A DNA stretch of 64,000 nt from Klebsormidium nitens. Taxonomy: Eukaryota > Streptophyta > Klebsormidiophyceae > Klebsormidiales > Klebsormidiaceae. Location: the NCBI GenBank assembly GCA_000708835.1, contig DF236988.1, positions 62,644 through 126,643 on the forward strand, read 5' to 3'. Position 1 is the first letter of the stretch, and the number at the start of each line of letters is the position of its first letter. A model generated the notes under the pieces. The model was not told the DNA's origin. It saw nothing but the letters and a program-made list of their open reading frames with translations, and ran no database searches. A program made the position numbers and the translations under genes. Shown piece by piece: positions 11,951 through 22,368 of this stretch.

Positions 11951-14900
11951 ATGTCGCTTTCCTCGCTCAGAGTCCTCGACAAGGATGTAACAAGTGAGCA
12001 CCTCTTTCCCGCTTTGCTGACTCTTTTTTGGAATCCTTTGTGCCTTCTGTAGGCATAGCAGAATGAAACATTTTCAATTGCGCGATTGACTCTAGTATTC
12101 TACTGGTCACTTAAATAAGTAATGCTTCTCGCTTGAGGAGATACTTGCTGCATTTCTTGCAAACATGTTGTAGTGTGTTGCCATTCTCCCCGTGTGCTCG
12201 TCTCCAAGGCTTTTACGCAACCTGGTACATGATATCAACAATCCAGTCCGCGTCCGCTTCTTGTAGTAGGGCCTCCTTCTTATGAAGCCAGTTGCAGAAC
12301 TCTTTTCACCCATCTTCCCTAACCCTGCACATGGCAAAGACTTGATGTAACAACCTCACTTTGACCTTGGATAATCCCTCCTTTATATCCCCCACACTTC
12401 TCTCCATTCCCTTCCCACAACTCTCCAGAGAAGCACACTCAATCTACCTACGTTCTTAAATTTATCCTTTCCCCCCTGCATTTTCTTTGCAAATGCCCCT
12501 GGGGTCCAGCCTGTGAAGCTTATCACACTTCCCCTCCCGCACTTACTTTGCAGATGCTCCCGGCAGAGACTCAGCTTTCAGGCCTAATGTCAAGGCCCGG
12601 GTGCGGAGGGGCCAGACCGGCACGCCTGCCCCAGAAGCGGTCCCTGCGCCGCAGGCGCCCCCATTGGAGACAACGGCCAGGCCTGAGCCCCTTGATGCAG
12701 CGCAGCGACCCGCTCCCCCTTCGGGCCCCTTGTCGGGCCCTGCTAGAAGTGCGAGACTGGTAAGCACACAAGGACAAGATGAGGGCGGTAGACGCAAATG
12801 AAGTGTTGCCCTGCTTGGTTATTGATGGCAAATGCAAGTCAATATCAATCTCCTCGAAATAAAAAGGTCTAATAGAAGCATTGCCCTGCTTGGTGACTGA
12901 TGGCAGCCTGCAAGCCAACGCATCACTGTTCTGAAATAAAAGCGAAGGTTGAATCGTAGATACACAAAAGTTGGGCTCGCGTGAATATTGTCAATGTCGA
13001 AAGATTGACGGATACATCAACAGTGTCGAAAGAGCACAGTCCAAGACCTGCACTTGATCAGCGAACTGAAGAAGAGAAGAATCTGGGTGAAGAGGAGCAA
13101 TGCTAGCTTTTTGCTTGCTTTTTGAGAATCGGTACATTTCAAAGACCCAGGTGTATGGGGCTGCCAGCACCACCCTATCTTTTCTTCTTATTTCCATGTC
13201 CAACCACTTGTTTGTATCTTTGTGCAGCCTCCGATTGTTGAGGCGGAGAGGCCTCGGGGGCGTGAGCCTGCTGCTGCTCCCCTGGGCGCCCTTGCCCCCC
13301 CGGCAGATCCCATTGCTCCTGCGACACTCCCCCAAGCGGCTGCACCCCCAGCTGCCGATGGCCCCACCCAGAGTGCCGGAGCAAAGAGGAGGATCCCCCA
13401 CTCTACGACTGGGGGCCGGCGAAGGACTGGTAAGACAGTGTTTGTGGGGCAAAATCTTCAGAGTCTTAAAGTTCTAGATATACATTGTGTATGCAGGGCG
13501 AAATTTCTCAGGATTCAAGCACTCCAAGAGGCTTGGTAGAGAGTTGATCTTTCAAGAGTTAACCTTTCAACAAATGCCAAGTAGCCAATTCGTGTAACAA
13601 GGTGGTTGCCTGGTAAGCCACTGGCAGACACCTCCACAGAACGATGAAGTAGGAGGCTGTGTCCCACTTCGCTTAACATCTTGAGAATCCGGTTTGGCAC
13701 TCTGCTGTATGTCAGTTCCCGTATCCGCACACAATGAGACCCTGGCAAAAAGGGTTGGGTGGCTCGAGCTGGTCCAGGTTTGGTGTCTACATATTGTTGA
13801 TGCAGCTTGCAATCCTTTCGCTGAGATCAGGCCTCTCAGAATCGGAATGTCACACGGTCAAAAGATGATTGTGAGAAGGTTCTTAGTGAAAACAAGCGCT
13901 TTTTCCACGACTGTCCTTGATGGAAACGCACCCGGGGATTGAATGCCAGCCTCCTACCACATTTGTAGGCGGTCTGGGATATTGCAGATTGTCCCCATCT
14001 GCAGCACCTCTTCCTTTCTTGCGCAGCCTTCCGTGGCGGGCCCGAGGTAGACGAGCACTTCCTGGCAACGGGGGAGGTCAACACTGCCGGGATGACCCTT
14101 AAGGACATCCTCCGGATGGCAGACGCAAAGGAAAAGGAGGCAAGTCTCGGCTTGAGACCGCACATCTCATGTGCCATCTTTCAATCCTGGCAAAGCTTCA
14201 GGGTCCGTCTGAGTGCTCCGCTGGTGAAGCCTTTGGCTTCGCTTTGTCTGCTCGCACCTGGCTCCTCACAAGAGTGGCTCTCCTCGGGACTCCAGTTTTC
14301 TGCATCACGCTATTGGTCTACAAATCTTGCCTTGCACCTATAATTGACGATTCTAGCACACACAAATCAGCTGAGCCGTTTAGCGGTTGCAGAAGCACGA
14401 GATTTTGCAATCCCTTGACCAGAAGCCCTATTTAGTTGACAACGAGATTGGGTCCATCTGCTATCGGGTAGACCCTTCTATACCAATCATATCCTCAGTC
14501 TTTATCCTCCTCTGCTCGTCCCCTACAGAGAAACGTTGACGATGTACGGCGGCCCCCCCGGGATGAAGAGGCTGAGGAGCGGCAGGCACGGGAGCGCTCT
14601 CCTGACGAGTGAGCACCCTCCGATCTAGTTCGTGTCGCTGGAAGTTGGTCCCGACAGTCGCCAGCGGCAGTTTGCAGAAGCTTACTTGAGGTTGCCCTAC
14701 AGCGCTCTGCGTGCGAGTGTCGCCGGCCGTGCGACCTACAAAATCCTGGTTAGAGGGTTTCTAATCCCTTATGTCCGCCGCTCATATCATATGCCTCTTT
14801 TTCCCTGGCCGAACGTCCGTACCCCCCAGAACCGCGTCCCCTTACCCCCGTGAATCATATTACCGCCGTCCATCGACTGTCCAAGTCAACGTTTAAAGTG

Positions 14901-17439
14901 ATGTCCGAAACTTTTCAATCCGTGCCGCACGTGCGCGCACCAGTCCCCAACATTTTACCCCTCTACCATCGCAACTCGTCTCACTGACTCGTCCAACCGA
15001 GTCTGCTTACGGAACGAACGTTTGAAGTCACATTTAAGGTTGTATTTCCCAGGCCGGACGTTCGCGCGCTGGCTCCCGAAAATCTCATGCCCTTCTCTCG
15101 TTACCAACCTCACCGAACCGTCCGACAGTACGTTTGAACGAAACGTCCGAACCGATGTCCGATCGTTTACCTTCTCAGGCCGGACGTACGCGCACTGGCC
15201 CCTTGGAATCGAGGTAGAGGGCCAGACCGTGCTCAACCCTCAGAGCCCGACAGCGTCCGCACTTGCGTCCAAGCCAGTCGTCCTAAACGTCCTCATGTTC
15301 GAACGAAGTGCTGAACTGACTCCTCCACCTCTGTCCTCCAGACCGGACATCCACGCGCTGGCCCCATAGATCCGCGTAGTCAACGGCCCGATCGTGGTAT
15401 ACTAGCAGAGCCTGACGGCGTCCGCGCAGGCGTAAAGCTTGTCTCCTTAATTGCTCGCATGTCCGAACGAAATGTCCGAACTGACCCCTTGACCTTCTGT
15501 GCCCGACCGGACGGCCGCGCACTGGCCCCCCAGAGTCGGGTAGTGGACGGCCAGATCGTGGTAGAACCCGGAAGCGTCCGCACAGGCGTCCAATCCCGTT
15601 GTCATAATTGTCCGCATGTCCGAACGGAATGTCCGAACTGACCCCTCAACCTTCTGTGCTCCAGGCCGGACGTCCTTTCGCTGTCCTCCCACATCTTCAT
15701 CCCCTTTCATCGCTATGTATCTCATCGCCGTTCTACTCGATGGTTGAAGAAACGTCCTAATCAACGTCCGCACGTGTTCGTTCTCAGGCCGGACGTCCGC
15801 GCGCTTGCCCCCCAAATCCGAGTGGTTGACGGTCAGATTGTGGTCGACCAGCAGAGTCTGACAGCGTCCGCACAGGCGTCCAACCCGGTCGTGTCGCACA
15901 GCTACCGGCGCGTCGAGGAGAGCGGGTCGCGGCTCAACTCGAACACGTACTCGAACCGGAAGCCCACCAAGCGGTGGACGGACGCAGATACGGTCGTGTT
16001 TTATAAGGTGAGGGAAGTGTGATGTAAGAGTATGGGAGAGATGTGGGTTTGAAAGGTGGTAAGAAGAGGAGTTGAAGACTCGCAATAATGAGAGCGGGGC
16101 AGCGGGTTCTGGACGGTCGAGGGGTCCGGGGCCGACCGAGTACTGACAAGTGAAGCCATGCGAATCTAGTGGATCGACGCTCCCCCGAGCTTGCATGACT
16201 TCCGGGCCGTATTGCGGACGTAAGGGATGCATCCCGGCGTCGCTTTTGCGCTTCTACCACCCCACGCCGCCTCAAAGGTCCCACCGCAAGCGGCGAGAAA
16301 CATTTCAGGAGTTTAGAATTGGGGGGTGTTCATTAGGCCCAGAGGGATGTCATTATAACGTGCACTTTTTCCCCCGCAGGCGCTGCGGCAGTTCGGCACG
16401 GACTTCACGACGATCCAGAAGCTGTTCCCGAGCCGCAGCCGGCACCAGATCAAGAACAAGTACCTCAACGAGGACCGCCACCACCCCAAGGCCATCGAGG
16501 CGGCGCTCAACCATAAGAGCAAAGGTGGGCCCGCCACAGATTGCGATTGCTAGTGTACCGGATTCAGGTCCTGATTGTGAAATACAATGTAGTCGAACTA
16601 CAGGAGCAAAGGTCGGCCATGCGCACATCGCAAACGCTCGTATGTGGGGATGAGGTCCTGTTTCCTAGGCGTCGAGAAGTCGACCCGGCACCGTTGTAAT
16701 AGTACCTGTGAAAACCGCACCGTTAGGAGCGATTCTTTGATGGAACATTGAGAGCACGGGCGACGAGTTGAAGTGAGGAAGAACAGTGTTCCTGAAAATT
16801 CAAAGAGCCTCGCATTTCCTCGGCCACTCCAATTAAGGTGCGTCGCCGTAATCAGCATCTTGTACAAGGCTTCGAAGCAACGACCTCTGGACGGCTGCCA
16901 AGACAACCAGCCTTTGATGTGATTGACGACTTCGTTTCTCAGCAACTGACTTCACCTCGTTTCCTCCTCCAGATAGCAGCCATTACGAGGAGATGATCGC
17001 CCAGCTGCAAACGGCGGCCAACGCAGAAGCCGAAGAGAATCTGGAGAATGGAGCGCAACCAGACGGTGCGCAGAACCGGGGGGCGAGCGGGTCTACCGGG
17101 ACGGCGCAGACGACCGCTTCAGTGGCTGCAAATGCGTCCCAGGCAGCGGCCTCGGGTGTGGATGACGTGGCCGGAACATCAGGGCGGGATGATGACGTGG
17201 GAGAGCTGGATCACGTGGGCTTTCCGGCGGCGTTGGTGGTTCCGTCCGGTGGCTCCCAGCAGGGCGCGAGTCAGCAGAGCACGGCGCCCACAGCGGGCGG
17301 TTTGTCGCAAGAGTCGCAGGCCCGGGCCACTGGAGTGGAAGGGCCGGTCCGGGAAGCCGAAGCATCGGGTCCGCTCAACTACTTGCAGAGGTCGATGCAG
17401 CGGAGGCTCGAACGAGGCTACCGAGACTCAGCGTTATAA
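11951..17439 (+). CDS. BDP1: Transcription factor TFIIIB component B'' (BDP1)
   Basis: Subunit of TFIIIB, which recruits RNA polymerase III to tRNA, 5S and U6 promoters in the nucleus. Exons: 11951-11993, 12554-12759, 13228-13429, 14027-14139, 14529-14608, 15788-16007, 16380-16524, 16973-17439; phases agree throughout, giving about 491 aa. The N-terminus carries the basic FRPNVKARVRRGQ segment, followed by Pro/Ala-rich sequence and MTLKDILRMAD, matching the family's MT.(K/R)(D/E)LI element. Exon 6 gives APQIRVVDGQIVVDQQSL and the start of the SANT domain (KRWTDADTVVFYK). Exon 7 completes it (ALRQFGTDFTTIQKLFPSRS, RHQIKNKYLNEDR). The C-terminus is Gln/Ala/Gly-rich with no known motif. Intron 4 uses a GC donor (GGAG|GCAAGT). 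Intron 5 (14609-15787) holds decayed copies of exon 6. The first 43-nt exon is the least certain part; it rests on phase and the donor site. Confidence 0.9.
12800..12945. repeat. Direct duplication of about 70 bp in BDP1 intron 2
   Basis: Two diverged copies with a 75-bp period begin at about 12800 and 12875. Both contain TTGCCCTGCTTGGT, a TGATGGCA block and a GAAATAAAA run. There is no coding content; it looks like a local tandem duplication. Confidence 0.8.
14806..15900 (+). repeat. Tandem array of decayed exon-6 copies in BDP1 intron 5
   Basis: The start of BDP1 exon 6 (splice acceptor plus GCCGGACGTCCGCGCGCT...) recurs in degenerate form upstream of the real exon. Copies start near 14807, 14931, 15053, 15179, 15342, 15505 and 15665, with the functional copy at 15788. 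Spacing is about 120-165 bp. Units include exon-like sequence and a flanking piece containing GTCCGAAC. The copy near 15342 carries TAG stops and the copy near 15179 carries length changes, so the upstream copies cannot encode the conserved segment. The two leftmost copies are weak. Confidence 0.8.
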
Positions 17440-18635
17440 TATTTCGGTTGGAAAGCTTTGCACAACTTTACGTAGCTTCAAAAAATAGTAGATGGTGTGC
17501 AGTACGCATACTTTAGAGTGCGACAAGCTATCTTTCTTACAATGAAAGCGTCAGAAGAAAGTCAGTGTTCTCTAAGCGGCCTGTAGGCGGTTTGTTTAGA
17601 TGCATCCATTGCCCGAGGCCCATCTGCAATACAACTGCACCCATCCAGTGCATTATTGTGAATAATAATACATTGCTTAACTAGTGGCAACTTCAGCTGG
17701 AGCGTGATCTGAGTTTGTTTCTGCATGGTGCATATTATACTGAGTGCACCATGGTACACCCGCACATGGTACATAATGCGATGCCTGTGTCGAGCTACGG
17801 GGCCGCGTGAATTTGACACGCGCTGTAGACGCATTGAATGATGGCATGGCTCCGAATATCTTCGCGTCGTGTATAGGGTCACATGTGGTTACTTAGGTAT
17901 CCGCGCCTCGAGTTCATATGCTCTGCAAACTCATAACCGAATTCAGGAGTCGATCTCCTGCGGCGCGCGATTTATTGCGCGTCAAATTATTAACTGGCGA
18001 ATCTTGCAACTTGGAACAAGAGTTCGAGTCTGTACCATCCATCATCCATACGTTCGTTATAATATGACGGACGTAGCGTACCCTCGTGATGCTAACGATC
18101 TAGATACCTAAGCTAGCTTCAGATAATGGTAGAAAAGATCAGCAGATTGAGTCTTGCATGGATTCGTCTGTTTCGAGTTTGAATCTCTGGGGCCGGCCAC
18201 TTGCCATGTTGCACAGACATGGCCGTAAGGAGTAAGCAGTCTTCTTTTGAGGAACTAAGCTTATGAAAAACCAGCACGGCCATCTAGCTACCGCAATGGG
18301 TGCGACTTCCATATGGTGCCCGGACATTTGTCTACGCTGATTTGAGCTAGTGACTCATCTAGACGGTTGCGCAACTGTCTAGCTTACTAGCTCTCAGTAG
18401 CTATGGCTCTAGGCTATGACAAACTCTTGCAGTGACCATGTTTTAGGGCCTTACAGTTTTACACAGTGCGTGCTCGGGTTTGCGTTTGGAAGAAGGACCG
18501 TGTGCCTTGTTCCAAAGCAGCTTTGACGTTTCTGTCTACAAGCGGTCCTCTCCTAACCGTATCTACAGCTAGCAGCGCACCTTATGGCAGTGATGTCTAG
18601 ACTAATGGACGAACTTCATTGACTGAAAGCAGCGC
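17440..18635. other. Intergenic stretch between convergent BDP1 and hemerythrin-like genes
   Basis: This holds the 3' flanks of both genes. The open frames are short, lack family motifs and are not linked by splice signals. I see no repeat or RNA gene. Confidence 0.5.
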
Positions 18636-21018
18636 TTAGGGCTCGACCGAGCTTATCCGCTTCATGGACTTTCCGGCGCTTGTCTTAGGGTCCGCTACCA
18701 GCTCCAACACGTCCAGGCCTGCGACGCACTTCTTGAGGTACTTGGGGTACCTGCGGATCGGACCAGTAACGATTTTGTCAGTGTTGCACAGGCGGGTCCA
18801 GCTCAGAGTGGTAACTTTGTTGAATGGATCGCAGCCAGCTGATAAAAGTTCCCGCCCATTTGATCTGTCAGGCGTCCTGCTCCACTTACTGTGTCTCCAC
18901 TTGCGGACTACAGCTACCTTCTTCGAGCTCCCACTTTCGACAAGGAAAATATCCGCCCTTCTGCCGGGTGTATGCTCTAGAGAATAGTTCACATGCCTCG
19001 TAACCAGGCTGTCACGAAGCGAGAAGAAAGTGCAAGAGGAATTCGCCAGCCCGACTAAGACCAGACGTCCTCTTACAGTAGCATTGAACCAATTCTCAAC
19101 AAGCGCACACTCTGACAGGTGGCCCCTTTTACAACGCTTGCAGCGGTTCTACCTCGACAGCTGGCAAGCGTACTCACACAGCTGGCAATCGCACTCTAAC
19201 AGCTCGTTTATGCCGCGCACTGACAGCTGGCAGATCGCACTTTCACAACTGGCAACTTGCTTCGTGGCTAGTAAGCGGCCCCTCTTAAAGAGGCGTACTT
19301 CAACAGCCGCATTCAACCCTCTCTCTGGTCCATTGGCTCGCGCACGAAGCCCGTTCAACTACTGGGGAGCTTTCAGTGTGAACAGAAGTCCCTTCTCACA
19401 GGACCCCTCAGCAAAATCCGCACGTATCCTGGTTACAGAGAAGCCGGACAGCTGGCACTCACCAGAAGTGGTCAAGGATGAATCTGATGGGCGCCGGCAT
19501 AGAAGCCCGGAACTCCTTTTCCACGTAGTCCTTGCCCGCCCACTTGTACATGGAATGCACGATCCAGGGGGCCATCTTGGCGTTCCCGCTCAGGCCTCCA
19601 GCCTTGATGATTTTGTCGATGATCTGCAGGACGGGTTCGGGTTCGATTCTAGAAGAGAGATGTCAAAGGGGAAGAGCGGAACGGGGTTCAAAGACTGTCA
19701 AAGCTTCCTGTGACGAGTGGTTTGGGTTTGAGCTGAGCTGGATTGTTGCTGAGCTGGTCTGCTCGACTGCTGCAAGTCAGAAGCCCTTGCAAGGCCAGAG
19801 AGAATCTGGCAGCATACATGAACGTGTTTTGCGCAATATTCTTGTTCTTTACGATCTGAAGTCGTTGACAGCTGTCAAACAAGGAAGCAAGGTTGCTGGG
19901 ACAAGACTATGGGACAGCTGCACAGAGACACTTGTAGACTTCCTCTACGCCTAACAAACAACTTTGAAAAGTAGTAGCGATGATCACCAAGAATCCAGTC
20001 TGCTTACCTGCTGGTGCTCCTCCTTTGTAAACTTCTCCCGAATCACTGGCGTGAAAAACCGCTCCTCCTCCTCGAGATGCTCCCTCAGCTCCGCCGCCAT
20101 GTGGGCGACCTTCTGCCTCAGCTCCTCTGCCAAATTTCGCCGCTCTGCCATCGATGGAGGGGATCCCCCCTTGGTGAGCGGCTGGAAGCGCAGCTCCATT
20201 CCCTTGATGTCATCCAGCATGTGAATAAGCCCCTCATGGTCGGCGGACATGCGCTCGGGGATGACGTCACAGCGGGCTTTGATCAAGGGGAAGAAGATGG
20301 TTTCCTCCACGTCGTGGTGGTGGTGTACCTGCGGGTTAGCAGAACCGGGTTAGGACGAAGCGAGAATGAGGGGGGTAGCAAGTGGTTATGTCAAGGTTAA
20401 AGCGGCTGATTGCAAGCCTGGTCTCTCAGTCCCATGACCTGCTGAACTAGGAAACAAGCTAACGTCTCAAAATAGTGTGAGCCCATTGGTCTGTGAGTCG
20501 ACTGCCTGGCGGTTTCGGAGTTTCAGAGACAAGGCTTGTTGGAACCAGAGTCTGCGGCTTGAAGGGTGAGGGCTCAGACGATATATGAGCAAACATAGGA
20601 GCATCCTGGGCACACCATGTGCCTCAGCAGCCTAACGCACCAAACATAGACTGTTGTGCGGATGCTTTCACAAAGTCGGGAACACAGCAAGGGATGCGGG
20701 GACACTCAGTCCTCAGGGCTCAGCAAAACATTTGCTGGGCTGCTCTCATGGAGCTGCACCAGCCCATCTGCTCAGCGCTGCTTCAACACTCTGGCTGAGA
20801 GCAGTTGTTTGTTTGATTCCAGCTGTCGCTTTTCCAGACCACAGTGAGCATCAAATTGTTCAGATGTCATTGGAGCGGGGCCTCACGTTGGGGTAGAACC
20901 ACCGGTTGTACCACTTGAAGAACGCCGCGACCTTCCAGGGCTGCGTTCCGTCAAAGAAGGGCGCCTGCAGCAGGCGCTCCATGCGCGCCAGGTCATCGCG
21001 GATGGGCTCGTGGGGGGT
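18636..21018 (-). CDS. Hemerythrin-like HHE cation-binding domain protein (5' end unresolved)
   Basis: Four-helix HHE protein expected to bind a di-iron or similar metal site; the cellular role is unknown. Exons on the minus strand: 21018-20887, 20328-20008, 19623-19463, 18750-18636, all in phase. Metal-ligand candidates are the His of PHEPIRDDLARME, the His cluster with acidic residues in VHHHHDVEETIFFP (H-x3-E), the His of SADHEGLIHML, and REHLEEEERFFTP (H-x3-E). This is the usual HHE arrangement. The tail is IIDKIIKAGG ... MAPWIVHSMYKWAG. The last exon is inferred from phase (WYPKYLKKCVAGLDVLELV); without it, the frame stops in TGG TGA at 19459. The first coding exon was not found. An in-frame ATG at 21114 also exists, but the acceptor before TPHEP looks genuine. 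The protein is at least about 240 aa. Confidence 0.8.
19150..19265. repeat. Degenerate minisatellite with CAGCTGGCA core in the hemerythrin-like gene
   Basis: The core (A)CAGCTGGCA, or a one-base variant, recurs about four times between 19157 and 19255 with flanking CGCACTxxxAC sequence. The same core occurs again at 19449, just past the donor site of exon 3. It lies in the intron before the last exon. Confidence 0.7.
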
Positions 21019-22368
21019 CTGCAGGCAAATAATTGCGTGAAATGTTTTCAGATTGCCGTCCCAAGAATCTTGTTTGCTCAAGCTCAGTAAGAAAGGTGAC
21101 TCAAACCTCCTCATGGGGAGCCACCGTAATCTTCAGCAATGCTGCTCAAAAGCAAGTCAGACATGGTCAAGCTCGATAGAAACCTAAGAAACTAGGGGAC
21201 GTTCATAGATAGGCCCCATGCAAAGGTCCCAGCAACGTGCCCGGAACCAGGTCAAAGATACTCAATTATTGTCAAGCCCTTGCACAGTCAGAGCCTCTCT
21301 TGTTTCCACAATGTCCTGCTCATTGTCTGCCATTGACCATATCAGCCTTGGAAAGGACCCCAGGAGGTTGTCCCCATAGTAGCAGCTCACAACTTCCGCC
21401 CCTTCACGCTACTCCGAGGTGTGCAAGACTCTTCTAGTAGTAGCACCATTTCAAACAAGGCTGCCAATTCACCAAATGGATGTGGGCAACTCACCAACAT
21501 CGACGTGTCAGACCAATGGTTGACAACTGGTATCACCGTAGAGGTGGGGCCGACGAATGCCGGCACATGCTTTGGTGGAGCCATTCGCTGACGTCAAGAA
21601 TAGGGATTGGCTGCCTGACACGGCTCTCGATTGTGCTGGTCTAAGAGTCTGCTTCACAGGGGATCTTGCCTTGACGTTGGCGCAGGGCAAATGGGGCGGT
21701 CGAGTTTGTGGCTGCAGAGTTCCGGCAGCTTGTAAGACTTGTTTCATGCGCAAGTGAAAGCAAGAAAGCAAACAAGGCAATTTTGTACGAATGGCGAGAA
21801 GCTGTGCTTGAGATGGGACTGTGAAGAGGACGCTTTATTTGCTGCTTCTGAGCAGCAGTTTCTGCAAACCTGTCGTCCTCGACCTACGGTAGCAGTGAGC
21901 ACCATTCGACGACCATGTTGACATCACCCGCAATTCACGGGGGTGCGCCCACCACTTGATGATTGCATTGCATTTACTCGAAGTGCTTGAAGTGTGACAA
22001 TAATATAACCGGGGAGTAGTTCGATATCTAAGCCAATGCCCGGTTGAAATATAGGTAGTCGTCGCCGTCGACGGTCTGCCCAGATCTTTGCATCAAACTT
22101 CTTCAGACGAAAGACTCAGCCGGTGGATAGCTCCGACCCCGAATGGGAAGCCCCGGGCCGAAAAGTCGCGTGACCTCTGCTGAGGGATCATCATAGGTCA
22201 TAAATGTGGTCAATCACCGTTACCGCCCCTGCACTGATGCCAGGCGCTTCAATTGTCGTCTCGATTACGACCTACACCTCAAAGCTCCAGAGCTGCTCTT
22301 GCTTTAGGTACTATAGGCCTACCTATCGAAGATGTAATTGCACAAAGCAAGCATATTTTACCAGGGAA
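21019..22368. other. Region between the hemerythrin-like gene and RIO1
   Basis: This must contain the missing first exon(s) of the minus-strand hemerythrin-like gene and the promoter and leader of the plus-strand RIO1 gene. Small open frames here have no recognisable content. I could not fix a transcription start for either gene. Confidence 0.5.

Noticed and set aside
15022-15369. Open frame of 115 codons in BDP1 intron 5
   Set aside because: It runs through decayed exon-6 copies but does not keep their conserved protein sequence, because of internal length changes.
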